A DNA stretch of 64,000 nucleotides from Sphingomonas jatrophae (GCF_900113315.1 NZ_FOZG01000002.1:1054001-1118000), one strand, 5' to 3'. Counted from the first letter of the stretch, positions 32,529 through 41,488 are shown. The notes: generated by a model from the sequence alone, not told the origin. Numbers and translations are program-made.

Positions 32529-33536
32529 TCAGCTGCCAAGAATGCGGCGGTAGAGCGCGAGATAATCGTCCGCCATCCGCTCGACCGAGAAGCGTTCGAT
32601 TGCATGCGCCCGGCAGGCCGCCCGGTCGATCTCCCCCAACCGCTCGACAGCCGCGATCGCCTCCGCCTCGGTGTTGACGAGAAAGCCGGTCACGCCATCG
32701 ACGATCAGCTCCGGCATGGATCCGCGCGCATAGGCGATCACCGGCGTGCCGCACGCCATCGCCTCGGCGACGGACAGACCGAACGGCTCGTCGAAATGGA
32801 TGAGGTGGAGCAGAGCCGCGGCCTGTCCAAGCGTCCGCGCGCGCTCGGCACCGCCGACCGCACCGATGAAGCGCGCATCCGGCCCGAGCAGAGGCTCCAC
32901 CTCCCGCTCGCTATAGCCGCTGTCCTGCACGATGCCTGCCAGCACGATCTCCCGCCCGGCCGCCCGCGCGACGCGGATCGAGTCCGCGGCCCCCTTGTCG
33001 GGATGGATGCGGCCGAAGAACAGCAGTCGTTCCGCGCCCTGAGGCTCGAACGGGAAGTCGTCGATGCGGATGCCGTGATGGATCGTCGCGGCATAATCGA
33101 GCGACGGATGCCGATCCGAGTCCGAGATCGCAACATAGTGCACGCGGTGCTCATACGGCTTGTACATCGGCAGGATGCGATCCGAGGAGAAGCCGTGGAT
33201 CGTCGTCACCATCGGCGTCGGCACCAGATTGGCGAAGGCGTGGGCAGGGAAGTCGGCCTGATTGTGGATCAGGTCGAATTCGCCCGCACGCTCGAACAGA
33301 TGGGCGAGATGGGCGAACTCCCACACCTTCGCATCGATCGCCGGATCTTCCGAGTAAGGCGCGGGCACCACGCCGGCGAGCGTGCCCGCCGTCTGGCTGT
33401 CGAGCGTGGCGAATAGGGTCACGTCGACGCCGCGTGCCACCAGTGCCTCGGTCAGCAGCGAGGTGACGAGTTCCCACGGCCCGTAGGCGCGTGGCGGCGT
33501 GCGCCAGCTGATCGGCGCGAGCATGGCGATCTTCAA
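32529..33536 (-). CDS. Glycosyltransferase family 4 protein
   Basis: A 335-residue GT-B retaining glycosyltransferase. The N-terminal acceptor domain starts MKIAMLAPISWRTPPRAYGPWE, typical of GT4 proteins that act on small sugars. The C-terminal donor domain shows RLLFFGRIHPDKGAADSIRVARAAG near 170-195 and EPFGLSVAEAMACGTPVIAYARGSMPELI near 255-285, the E-x7-E donor-binding motif. It has no membrane segment. It is the last gene of a three-gene operon with GH13 and GH130, overlapping the GH13 stop by four bases. A role in making a storage or protective glycan is inferred from these neighbours only. Confidence 0.9.
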   Translation of the reverse strand: MKIAMLAPISWRTPPRAYGPWELVTSLLTEALVARGVDVTLFATLDSQTAGTLAGVVPAPYSEDPAIDAKVWEFAHLAHLFERAGEFDLIHNQADFPAHAFANLVPTPMVTTIHGFSSDRILPMYKPYEHRVHYVAISDSDRHPSLDYAATIHHGIRIDDFPFEPQGAERLLFFGRIHPDKGAADSIRVARAAGREIVLAGIVQDSGYSEREVEPLLGPDARFIGAVGGAERARTLGQAAALLHLIHFDEPFGLSVAEAMACGTPVIAYARGSMPELIVDGVTGFLVNTEAEAIAAVERLGEIDRAACRAHAIERFSVERMADDYLALYRRILGS

Positions 33537-35101
33537 GCGGACAGCTCCACTATGATTCCTTCATCGGGGCGCAGCATTCCCGGCTCGGGCTCGCCGGCGA
33601 GCGTCGAGAGCAGAGGCGTGCCGCTCCAGGCGATGCTCCGGCTCTCGGGGGTGAGATTGAGCAGCACGCGCAGTCGTCGGTCGCCCAGCCGGCGCTCGAA
33701 CATCAGCACGTCATTTTCAGCGTCCACCGCCGAGATGTCGCCGAGCGACAACGCTCGCTCCTCCCGCCGAAGCGCGAGCAGCCGGCGGTAGAGCGTCAGC
33801 ATCGAGCACGGATCGTCCGCCTGTGCCGCCACGTTGCGGGTCCGCCAGTCGTCGTGCAGCGGCAGCCACGGCGCCCCCGTGGTGAAGCCGGCCTGCGCGC
33901 CCGCATCCCACGCCATCGGCGTCCGCACCGGATCGCGCCCAAGGCCGAGGCCGGGTTCACGCAACTCGCGTGGATCGACCGCCTTGTCTTCGGGGATCGC
34001 CACATAGGCCATGCCCAGCTCATCGCCATAATAGAGCGTCGGCGTGCCGCGCAGCGTCAGCAGCAGCATCGCCGCCACGCGTGCCTGTGCCTCGCCGACA
34101 CGGGCGGCGATCCGCGGGCGGTCGTGATTGCCCAGCACCCAGTTCGGCCACCCGCCGGGCGGCAGCGCCGCCTCATAGTCGCGGATGGCGGCGGCGATGG
34201 TGGCCGCGTCCCAGGTCATCCCGATCAGCTGGAAGTTGAAGGGCAGGTGCACGCCCGGGGCTTCCGGTGTGCCGTAATAATGCATCAGCCGGTCGTTCGG
34301 CAGATAGATCTCACCGATCAGCAGCCGCGCGCCATAGTCGTCCGCGATGCGCCGCATCTCGGCCGAGATGTCGTGCACTTCGGGCTGGTCGGTGGAATGG
34401 AGCTGCAACACCTTGTGCATCTCGCCCATGCCATGCGCGTAACCGGGGTTGACCGGATTGTCGCGGAAGTCGGCCGCCTTGATCATGTGCCACAGCACGT
34501 CGATGCGAAATCCGTCGACGCCGCGGTCGAACCAGAAGCGCAGGCCGTCCATCATCGCCGCGCGCAGATCCGGATTGCGCCAGTTGAGGTCCGGCTGCTC
34601 CTTCAGGAAGGCATGGCTGTAATATTGCCCGGTCGCCGCGTCATAGTCCCACGCCGGGCCACCGAAATCGCTGATCCAGTTGTTCGGCGGTCCGCCGTCC
34701 GGCGCTGGATCGCGCCAGATATACCAGTCGCGCTTCGGATTATCACGGGAGGAGCGGCTTTCGACGAACCATGGGTGCCGGTCCGACGAATGGTTGGGCA
34801 CGAGATCGAGCAGCAGCTTCAGCCCGCGCGCATGCGCCGCGGCCAGCAGCCGGTCGAACGCCGCCAAATCGCCGAACAGCGGATCGATGCCGGTATAATC
34901 AGCCACGTCATAGCCGAAGTCCGCCATGGGCGAGGGGAAGATGGGCGACAGCCACAGCGCATCGACGTCCAGCATCGTCAAATAGTCGAGCCGCGCCTCG
35001 ATCCCAGCCAGATCGCCGACACCGTCGCCATCCGCATCCTGGAAGGAACGGGGATAGATCTGGTAGATGGTGGCCGCCTCCCACCACGGCCGTTCGCTCA
35101 T
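33533..35101 (-). CDS. GH13 alpha-glucosidase family enzyme
   Basis: A 522-residue alpha-amylase-superfamily enzyme of the oligo-1,6-glucosidase/alpha-glucosidase type. The (beta/alpha)8 barrel holds all conserved regions: DLVPNHSSDRHPWF (99-112), the nucleophile GVDGFRIDVLWH (Asp201), the acid/base LIGEIYLP (Glu264) and VLGNHDRPR (His326, Asp327). The opening WWEAATIYQIYPRSFQDADGDGVGDL is typical. There is no signal peptide, so it acts in the cytosol on imported or internal glucosides. ATG 35101 overlaps the GH130 stop by four bases; upstream in-frame sequence to 35599 is just antisense to GH130 and was rejected. Confidence 0.95.
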   Translation of the reverse strand: MSERPWWEAATIYQIYPRSFQDADGDGVGDLAGIEARLDYLTMLDVDALWLSPIFPSPMADFGYDVADYTGIDPLFGDLAAFDRLLAAAHARGLKLLLDLVPNHSSDRHPWFVESRSSRDNPKRDWYIWRDPAPDGGPPNNWISDFGGPAWDYDAATGQYYSHAFLKEQPDLNWRNPDLRAAMMDGLRFWFDRGVDGFRIDVLWHMIKAADFRDNPVNPGYAHGMGEMHKVLQLHSTDQPEVHDISAEMRRIADDYGARLLIGEIYLPNDRLMHYYGTPEAPGVHLPFNFQLIGMTWDAATIAAAIRDYEAALPPGGWPNWVLGNHDRPRIAARVGEAQARVAAMLLLTLRGTPTLYYGDELGMAYVAIPEDKAVDPRELREPGLGLGRDPVRTPMAWDAGAQAGFTTGAPWLPLHDDWRTRNVAAQADDPCSMLTLYRRLLALRREERALSLGDISAVDAENDVLMFERRLGDRRLRVLLNLTPESRSIAWSGTPLLSTLAGEPEPGMLRPDEGIIVELSA

Positions 35102-36234
35102 GCGAAGCGTGCCTTGGGAATGCGGGTCAGCCGGCAGGCGAGATCCGCCTCCCCGCTCGCCACAAGCCAGTCGTCGCCCGCATCGACCATGCCGGTCGAG
35201 AAGACGACGGAGCTGGGCAAGTAGAGCCGGTCGGCGAAGCGTGCGGTCAGCGCCGGATTCGCCTCCAGCACGGGAACGGTGTCGTCGAGGTGGATCAGCC
35301 GCCATGGCTCGGCCGCGTCGAACAGGGCCCAGAAGGTGCGGTAGACGCCCACCGTCTCCTGCGGCGCGACGCCGTGCCACAAGGTCAGCCAGCCCCGGTC
35401 CGTCAGCACCGGCGGCGTGCCGCCGCCCACCTTCGCCGCGGTGGCGGTGCCCGCGCGCGGGCGGATGCCCGGCGCCTCGTGCGGCCGCCAGTGCAGCCCG
35501 TCGGGCGAGCGGGCGAGGTTGATGGACGGGCCAGGCAGGTGTTCGGAGCCCGGCGGATAGAGGAACCAGCACTCGCCCAAGGGCCGCGTCAGCGCCCAAT
35601 AGGCGCCGTCCACACGGCCTTCGTAGAGCAGCATGTCCTTGTTCTGATGATCGAGGACGATGCCCTCCAGCCGCCAGTCGAGCCCGTTGCCGCTGACGTG
35701 CATCGTCGTCGAATGACGCTCGGCCGAAACCGAGCAGGTCGTCATCCAGTATCGTCCATCGATCCGGCTGATCCGGGCATCCTCGACGCCATAATGCTGG
35801 TAATCTGCCACCGGCGCGATCGCGCGGTCGTAATGCACATCGACGATCCGGCGTCCGTCCGCATCCAGTTCGACCGGCAGCAGCCAGGAGAGCGAGGTCA
35901 GTCCGAGCACGCGGTGCCGCTTGCCTTTCAGCTCGAACTGGCGCGGGTCGGCCATGTCGATATCGGCGAGCGGCCAGCCATCGAGCACGTAGCCGTCGGC
36001 GGTCCAGCGGATCGCACGCGCGAGGCCGGCGACCACCGGCTCACACAGTGCCTCCGCCACGCGCACCATCATCAGCAAATTGCCCGACGGCAGGCGCGTG
36101 AAGCCGGGATTGAACGCGCCCAGCACGAACGTGTCCGCGCCCAGCGATCCGCGCAGCGGCGAGCGCGCGAGATCGACATCGTCGGGCGTGAAGACGAGGC
36201 GGTCGTCGAGGACGGCCGTGGATCGTTCCGGCAT
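35098..36234 (-). CDS. GH130 family glycoside phosphorylase/hydrolase
   Basis: A 378-residue five-bladed beta-propeller protein of GH130, a family with mannosyl-glucose and beta-1,2- or beta-1,4-mannooligosaccharide phosphorylases. Landmarks are FVLGAFNPGFTRLPSGNLLMMVRVAE (37-62), YGVEDARISRIDGRYWMT near 150 (the catalytic Asp of the VEDARI motif), and GGGTPPVLTDRGWLTLWHG near 270. No signal peptide is present. It is the first gene of the GH130-GH13-GT4 operon. An EcfG-like promoter ends only nine bases before the ATG, so the mRNA may be leaderless or begin downstream. The sugar is not known. Confidence 0.88.
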   Translation of the reverse strand: MPERSTAVLDDRLVFTPDDVDLARSPLRGSLGADTFVLGAFNPGFTRLPSGNLLMMVRVAEALCEPVVAGLARAIRWTADGYVLDGWPLADIDMADPRQFELKGKRHRVLGLTSLSWLLPVELDADGRRIVDVHYDRAIAPVADYQHYGVEDARISRIDGRYWMTTCSVSAERHSTTMHVSGNGLDWRLEGIVLDHQNKDMLLYEGRVDGAYWALTRPLGECWFLYPPGSEHLPGPSINLARSPDGLHWRPHEAPGIRPRAGTATAAKVGGGTPPVLTDRGWLTLWHGVAPQETVGVYRTFWALFDAAEPWRLIHLDDTVPVLEANPALTARFADRLYLPSSVVFSTGMVDAGDDWLVASGEADLACRLTRIPKARFA

Positions 36235-36243
36235 CGTGCGCGC

Positions 36244-36268
36244 AACGGTGCGCGCCGGGCACGGTTCC
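36244..36268 (-). promoter_or_regulatory. EcfG-type promoter of the GH130-GH13-GT4 operon
   Basis: On the minus strand GGAAC (36268-36264) and CGTT (36247-36244) are separated by exactly 16 bases, a full consensus match. The start codon at 36234 is nine bases away, so transcription should begin within two or three bases of the ATG. Confidence 0.7.
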
Positions 36269-36317
36269 GTAAGTCCATGGCTTTACTTGGCTGCGCGTTC
36301 ACGTCAGGGCCACTGCC

Positions 36318-37829
36318 GTGAAGCGCGTCCTCAATCCCATCGCCCTCAGCGACCGGCAGTTCAATTGGCTGGTCGTGGCTTTGATGTCCGTCGGCTTCCT
36401 CGCGCTGATCGCGGCCGGCGCGGCGGCCGCTTATGTCGTGTCGCGCAACCAGGCGCAGACAGGATGGGTCACGCACACCTACGAGGTGGAGCGCGGCATC
36501 TTCGAATATCGCCTGCTGTTCGAGCGGATCGAGACGGCGCGGCGCGGCTATATGCTGACGCAGCAGCCAAGCTTCCTGCAAAGCTATGAAGAGGCGTCGG
36601 TCGGCGTGCCGCGCGCGCTGGCGCGGGTGCGCCGGCTGACCGCGGACAATCCCGCGCAGAAACGGCCGGTCGCCCGGCTCGAACAGCTCGATCGCGCGCA
36701 GAAGGAACTGGCGGACGAATCGGTCGCGCTGGTCCGCTCGGGTCGGGCGATGGATGCGCTGCGCCGCTTCGGCGTCGATGGCAGCATCGCCATCGTCCGC
36801 GAGATGCGGCGCGTCACCGACCGGATGTTCGCCGAGGAGAACCGCCTGCTCGCCCTGCGCGAGGCGGAGCAGGTGCGCACCGGGCGGCTGTTCTACTGGG
36901 TGATCGGGGTGGCGGCGCTGCTGCTGCTCGGCGTTGCCGCGCTGTCGCTCGTCGTCATCCGCCGCTACGTGACCGAGCTTGGCCGCAGCCAGGGAGCGCT
37001 CCGCCAGCTGAACGAGGGACTGGAGGATGCGGTCAAGACGCGCACCGCCGATCTCCAGCGCGCGAACGAAGAGATTCAGCGTTTCGCCTATATCGTCAGC
37101 CACGATCTGCGCTCGCCGCTGGTCAACGTGATGGGCTTCACCGCCGAGTTGAAGGCGGCGACCAAGCCGCTCGCCGCGCTGATCGACCGGGCCGAGGAAG
37201 AGGCACCGCACATCGTCGACGAGGAGGCCCGCCTCGCGGCCCGTGAAGACCTGCCGGAGGCGATCGGCTTCATCCGTGCCTCGACGCAGAAGATGGACCG
37301 GCTGATCAACGCCATTCTGAAGCTGTCGCGCGAGGGGCGGCGCGTCATCACGCCGGAACGGCTCGACATGGCCGCGCTGATCGAAGGGATTCGCGGGTCG
37401 CTCGCCCACCGGCTCGATGCGGCCGGTGCCGAGGTGCGGGTCGATATGCCGCTGCCGGCGATCGTCAGCGATCGCGTGGCCATCGAGCAGGTCTTCTCCA
37501 ACCTCATCGAGAATGCGGTCAAATATGCCGCGCCCGGCCGCCCCGGCGTTGTCGAGGTGCGCGGCCGTCGCGAAGGGCCGCGACTGATCTATGAGGTTGC
37601 GGATAATGGCCGCGGAATCGATCCAAAGGATCATGAGCGCGTGTTCGACCTGTTCCGCCGGTCGGGCGTACAGGATCAGCCGGGCGAAGGCATCGGCTTG
37701 GCGCATGTCCGTGCGCTGGTCTATCGGCTCGGCGGCACGATCGGTGTCGAATCGCAACTGGGTTCGGGCGCGACCTTCCGGGTCGTGCTGCCGGCAATTC
37801 TCGTGAAGGAAGGTGAGCGGCAGTCATGA
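36318..37829 (+). CDS. Sensor histidine kinase with CHASE3 domain
   Basis: A 503-residue membrane kinase. Membrane helix 1 at about 17-40, a CHASE3 periplasmic sensor (about 45-185; RGIFEYRLLFERIETARRGYMLTQQPSFL), membrane helix 2 at about 191-214, a coiled coil to about 250, then the HisKA domain with YIVSHDLRSPLVNVMGF (His262) and an ATPase with the N box NLIENAVKYA, G1 DNGRGIDPKDHERVFDLF and G2 GEGIGLAHVRAL. It should be an active transmitter. The signal for CHASE3 domains is usually unknown. Its stop overlaps the ATG of the next receiver gene by four bases. It diverges from the GH130 operon over 83 bases. Confidence 0.93.
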   Translation: MKRVLNPIALSDRQFNWLVVALMSVGFLALIAAGAAAAYVVSRNQAQTGWVTHTYEVERGIFEYRLLFERIETARRGYMLTQQPSFLQSYEEASVGVPRALARVRRLTADNPAQKRPVARLEQLDRAQKELADESVALVRSGRAMDALRRFGVDGSIAIVREMRRVTDRMFAEENRLLALREAEQVRTGRLFYWVIGVAALLLLGVAALSLVVIRRYVTELGRSQGALRQLNEGLEDAVKTRTADLQRANEEIQRFAYIVSHDLRSPLVNVMGFTAELKAATKPLAALIDRAEEEAPHIVDEEARLAAREDLPEAIGFIRASTQKMDRLINAILKLSREGRRVITPERLDMAALIEGIRGSLAHRLDAAGAEVRVDMPLPAIVSDRVAIEQVFSNLIENAVKYAAPGRPGVVEVRGRREGPRLIYEVADNGRGIDPKDHERVFDLFRRSGVQDQPGEGIGLAHVRALVYRLGGTIGVESQLGSGATFRVVLPAILVKEGERQS

Positions 37830-38269
37830 ACGGACAGCAGAGCGTCAACATCGTCATGGTCGAGGACGATGAGGGCCATGCCCGCCTGATCGAGAAGAAC
37901 ATCCGCCGCGCGGGAATCTCGAACGCCATCCGTCATTTCACGGACGGCACCAGCGCGCTGGATTACCTCTTCCACCATCCCGAAGGGCCGGCGGCGAACG
38001 GCCCGGCGCTCGTCCTGCTCGATCTCAACCTGCCCGACATGAGCGGGACGGACATTCTCGTCCGCCTCAAGGAAGATACCAGCCCTCTTCGCCGCACCCC
38101 CGTGGTCGTCCTCACGACCACCGACGACAAGGTGGAAATCCAGCGCTGCTACGATCTCGGCTGCAACGTCTACATCACCAAGCCGGTCGATTATGAGAGC
38201 TTCGCCCAGGCCATCCGCCAGCTCGGCCTGTTCCTGTCCGTGATCCAGGTGCCCGATCCCGAGGAATGA
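37826..38269 (+). CDS. Rcp1-like single-domain response regulator
   Basis: A 147-residue receiver close to the Rcp1 type that usually pairs with phytochrome-like or CHASE3 kinases. Key residues are Asp14/Asp15 (VEDDEGHARLI), Asp66 (VLLDLNLPDMSG), Thr97-99 region (VVVLTTTDD) and Lys119 (YITKPVDYESF). There is no output domain. The four-base overlaps with the kinase upstream and the receiver-kinase downstream (ATGA at both joints) imply equal translation of all three, as expected for a phosphorelay. It probably shuttles phosphate from the CHASE3 kinase. Confidence 0.93.
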   Translation: MNGQQSVNIVMVEDDEGHARLIEKNIRRAGISNAIRHFTDGTSALDYLFHHPEGPAANGPALVLLDLNLPDMSGTDILVRLKEDTSPLRRTPVVVLTTTDDKVEIQRCYDLGCNVYITKPVDYESFAQAIRQLGLFLSVIQVPDPEE

Positions 38270-39303
38270 GCGACCGTCCCCGCCACATCCTCTACATCGA
38301 CGACGATGACGGTCTGCGGCGGCTGACCGCGCGCGCCCTCGCACGCCGCGGCTTCGAGGTGACGACGGCCGGCAGCGGCCCCGAGGGGGTCGCGCTCGCG
38401 CAGCAGGGCCGCTTCGATCTGATCGCGATCGATCACTACATGCCCGGCATGGACGGCCTCGCCACCTTGGCCGAGCTTCAGGCGCTGCCCGATCTGCCGC
38501 CCGTCGTCTACGTCACCGGTTCGGAGGAAAGCCGGATCGCCGTCGCCGCGCTGAAGGCGGGCGCCACCGAATATGTCGTGAAGTCGATCGGCGACGATTT
38601 CTTCGACCTGCTCGCCGCTGCGTTCGAGGGCGCATCCGAGCAGGTCGGACTGCGCCGTGCCAAGGAAGAGGCGGAGGATGCACTGCGCGCCTCCAACGCG
38701 CGGCTGGAAGCGCTGCTGCGCGAGGTCAATCACCGCGTCGCCAACTCGCTCCAGCTCGTCACCGCCTTTGTTCAGATGCAGGCGCGCGAGCTCGACGATC
38801 CCGCCGCGCGCGCCGCGCTCGAGGATACGCAGAGCCGCATCACGGCGATCGCGCAGGTTCACCGCCGCCTCTACACCTCCGACGATGTCGAGACGGTGGA
38901 GATGGGCGACTATCTCGGCGCGCTGCTGAAGGAGCTCGAGGACACCTGGTCCACCCCCGCCGCCCGCCGCACGCTGCGGCTGGACGCTGAGCCGATCCGC
39001 CTCAAGACGGACCGTGCCGTCTCGGTCGGCGTGATCGTCAACGAGCTTGTCTCCAACGCCTGCAAATATGCCTATCAGACATCGTGCGACGGCGAGATCC
39101 GCGTGCAGCTGCGTCAGCAGCCCGACGACAGCTTCCTCCTCGCGGTCGAGGATGATGGCTGCGGCATGCCGGTGGCGGGCGCACCGCGCGGCACCGGGCT
39201 CGGCACCAAGCTGATCCGCGCCATGGCCGCCAGCCTCGGCACCGCAGTCGAGTTCGACCTCGCCCATCGCGGCGTCCGCGCGACCCTGCAGGCGGCGTGC
39301 TAA
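38266..39303 (+). CDS. Receiver domain fused to a HisKA_2-type histidine kinase
   Basis: A 345-residue soluble hybrid. Receiver at 1-120: IDDDDGLRRLTARAL with Asp56 in AIDHYMPGMDG and Lys106 in YVVKSIG. A coiled coil at about 128-150 leads to a HisKA_2/HWE-like dimerisation domain with REVNHRVANSLQLV (His156), then an ATPase domain with NELVSNACKYAY and DDGCGMP plus GTGLGTKLIRAMAASL. Input is thus from phosphorylation and output is another phosphotransfer, since no DNA-binding domain exists. HisKA_2 proteins in alphaproteobacteria often feed the PhyR-EcfG general stress pathway, which would link this relay to the EcfG-like promoters nearby; that link is inference. Confidence 0.92.
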   Translation: MSDRPRHILYIDDDDGLRRLTARALARRGFEVTTAGSGPEGVALAQQGRFDLIAIDHYMPGMDGLATLAELQALPDLPPVVYVTGSEESRIAVAALKAGATEYVVKSIGDDFFDLLAAAFEGASEQVGLRRAKEEAEDALRASNARLEALLREVNHRVANSLQLVTAFVQMQARELDDPAARAALEDTQSRITAIAQVHRRLYTSDDVETVEMGDYLGALLKELEDTWSTPAARRTLRLDAEPIRLKTDRAVSVGVIVNELVSNACKYAYQTSCDGEIRVQLRQQPDDSFLLAVEDDGCGMPVAGAPRGTGLGTKLIRAMAASLGTAVEFDLAHRGVRATLQAAC

Positions 39304-39914
39304 GCCGGGTACGCGGGGCTCTCCTCGGCTTCGCGCTGGCAGCGGGGCTGGCGCTGATCCTGCTCAAGGTCGGCGCGCTGCTCGATTCGGGTTGGGGCGG
39401 CGCTTGGGACAAGACGATCCTGTCGGCGCTTTACGGCGCGCTGCCGCCGGCGAGGGTGCGCGCGGTGACCGCGCTCGGCTCGGGTGTGGTGCTGACGCTC
39501 GTCGTCGCGATTGCCGCCGGCGCGATGGCGGTGGCGGGGCGCTGGCGCCAGGCCCTCCTGCTAGTCGCCGCCGCCCTCAGCGGCTCGCTCGCCGTCGATC
39601 TGCTGAAGCATGCGGTGGCGCGCCTCCGCCCGGCCTTGTTCGAGCATCTGGAGCAGGTCGGCTCGGCCAGCTTCCCCAGCGCCCATGCCGCCAACTCGGC
39701 CATCGTCTATCTCTCGCTCGCCGCCGCCGTCGCCGCGCTCGGCGCGCGTCCGCCGCTTGCCCGCTTCGCGCTCGTCACCGGCATCGCGCTCACGCTGGCG
39801 ATCGGGGCGAGCCGCATCGTGCTCGGCGTCCACTGGCCGTCCGACGTGCTCGCCGGCTGGCTGTTCGGGGCGACATGGGCCTTTGCCTGGGCGCGACTGG
39901 CGCGACGCGCCTGA
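39297..39914 (+). CDS. PAP2-family membrane phosphatase
   Basis: A 205-residue type 2 phosphatidic acid phosphatase with about five membrane helices. The three-part signature is intact: KHAVARLRP (KX6RP, near 102-110), SFPSAHAANS (PSxH, near 123-132) and SRIVLGVHWPSD (SRX5HX3D, near 165-176). The GTG start at 39297 overlaps the last seven bases of the receiver-kinase gene, implying co-transcription with the relay. Substrates could be phosphatidic acid, lipid pyrophosphates such as undecaprenyl pyrophosphate, or PGP; sequence does not decide. PAP2 proteins sit in the inner membrane with the active site in the periplasm. Confidence 0.9.
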   Translation: MLSRVRGALLGFALAAGLALILLKVGALLDSGWGGAWDKTILSALYGALPPARVRAVTALGSGVVLTLVVAIAAGAMAVAGRWRQALLLVAAALSGSLAVDLLKHAVARLRPALFEHLEQVGSASFPSAHAANSAIVYLSLAAAVAALGARPPLARFALVTGIALTLAIGASRIVLGVHWPSDVLAGWLFGATWAFAWARLARRA

Positions 39915-39957
39915 TTTGCTACAGGGCAGCCCAAGTTTCCAGGCCGGGGAGGGCCGC

Positions 39958-41478
39958 ATGACCACCATCATCAAGCCGGAGCATCTGATCGACAGCGTGG
40001 CCGATGCGCTGCAATATATCAGCTACTTCCACCCCATGGACTATATCCGCGCGCTCGGCGCCGCTTACGAGGCGGAACAGGGCCCGGCTGCCAAGGACGC
40101 CATCGCCCAGATCCTGACCAACAGCCGCATGTGCGCGGAGGGGCATCGCCCGATCTGCCAGGATACGGGCATCGTCACCGTGTTCGTGAAGTGGGGCCAG
40201 GATTGCCGGCTGGAAGGCGACCGCTCGCTCCAGCAGGTCGTCGATGAGGGCGTGCGCCGCGCCTACCTTCACCCCGAAAACCGCCTGCGCGCCTCGATCC
40301 TCGCCGATCCCGCCTTCGCCCGCACCAACACCAAGGACAACACGCCGAGCGTGCTGCACGTCGAGATGGTGCCCGGCCACCATGTCGACGTGACCGTCGC
40401 GGCCAAGGGCGGTGGCAGCGAGAACAAGTCCAAGTTCAAGATGCTGAACCCCAGCGATTCGATCGTCGACTGGGTGCTGGAGATGGTGCCGCAAATGGGT
40501 GCCGGCTGGTGCCCCCCGGGCATGCTCGGCATCGGCATCGGCGGCACTGCGGAGAAGGCGGTGCTGCTCGCCAAGGAGTCGCTGATGGGCGACATCGACA
40601 TGGCGCAGCTCAAGGCCCGCGGACCCTCCAACAAGATCGAGGAGATGCGGATCGAGATCTTCGACAAGGTCAATGCGCTCGGCATCGGCGCGCAAGGCCT
40701 GGGCGGCCTCGCCACCATCCTCGACGTCAAGATCATGGACTGGCCGACGCACGCCGCGTCCAAGCCCGTCGCGATGATCCCGAACTGCGCCGCCACGCGC
40801 CACGCCCACTTCCACCTCGACGGCACCGGCCCCGCTTACCTTGAGCCGCCGAGCCTCGAGGAATGGCCGAAGGTCGAGTGGACGCCATCCAAGGAGTCGA
40901 TCCGCGTCGATCTCGATACGCTGACGCCCGAGATCGTCGCCTCGTGGAAACCGGGCGACCGGCTGCTCCTGAACGGCAAGATGCTCACCGGCCGCGATGC
41001 GGCGCACAAGCGCATCGCCGACATGAAGGCCAGGGGTGAGCCGCTGCCCGTCGAGTTTGCCGGCCGCGTCATCTATTATGTCGGCCCGGTCGATCCGGTC
41101 GCGGGCGAGGTGGTCGGCCCCGCCGGCCCCACCACCGCGACGCGGATGGACAAGTTCACCGACATGATGCTCGACACCGGCCTTCTCGCCATGGTCGGCA
41201 AGGCCGAGCGCGGGCCGGCGGCGATCGAGAGCATCAAGCGGCACGGCTCGGCTTACCTGATGGCGGTCGGTGGCGCGGCCTATCTGGTCGCCCGCGCGAT
41301 CAAGGCATCGAAGGTGGTCGGCTTCGAGGATCTCGGCATGGAGGCGATCTACGAGTTCGAGGTGCGCGACATGCCCGTCACCGTCGCGGTCGACGCCACC
41401 GGCACCTCGGTCCACCACACCGCCCCGCTCGTCTGGCGCGACAAGATCGCGCGGGAGCGCCTGCTCGAACAGGCGTGA
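39958..41478 (+). CDS. fumA: Class I (iron-sulfur) fumarate hydratase
   Basis: Interconverts fumarate and malate in the TCA cycle through an oxygen-sensitive [4Fe-4S] cluster. The 506-residue protein carries both domains of class I fumarase in one chain: an N-terminal alpha domain (about 10-285; RMCAEGHRPICQDTGIVTVF and GGSENKSKFKML, with a cluster cysteine also in MGAGWCPPGMLGIGIGGT) and a C-terminal beta domain (about 325-500; GRDAAHKRIADM, GPTTATRMDKFTD). ATG 39958 follows GGGGAGGG. Iron-sulfur fumarase links to the Mn/Fe and oxidative-stress genes elsewhere in the window. The next gene starts ten bases after its stop. Confidence 0.95.
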   Translation: MTTIIKPEHLIDSVADALQYISYFHPMDYIRALGAAYEAEQGPAAKDAIAQILTNSRMCAEGHRPICQDTGIVTVFVKWGQDCRLEGDRSLQQVVDEGVRRAYLHPENRLRASILADPAFARTNTKDNTPSVLHVEMVPGHHVDVTVAAKGGGSENKSKFKMLNPSDSIVDWVLEMVPQMGAGWCPPGMLGIGIGGTAEKAVLLAKESLMGDIDMAQLKARGPSNKIEEMRIEIFDKVNALGIGAQGLGGLATILDVKIMDWPTHAASKPVAMIPNCAATRHAHFHLDGTGPAYLEPPSLEEWPKVEWTPSKESIRVDLDTLTPEIVASWKPGDRLLLNGKMLTGRDAAHKRIADMKARGEPLPVEFAGRVIYYVGPVDPVAGEVVGPAGPTTATRMDKFTDMMLDTGLLAMVGKAERGPAAIESIKRHGSAYLMAVGGAAYLVARAIKASKVVGFEDLGMEAIYEFEVRDMPVTVAVDATGTSVHHTAPLVWRDKIARERLLEQA

Positions 41479-41488
41479 GGCCGCGCTG

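Noticed and set aside
32526-33416. A 296-codon plus-strand frame inside the GT4 gene
   Set aside because: It is antisense to GT4, with a composition of Arg, His and Asp typical of shadow frames.
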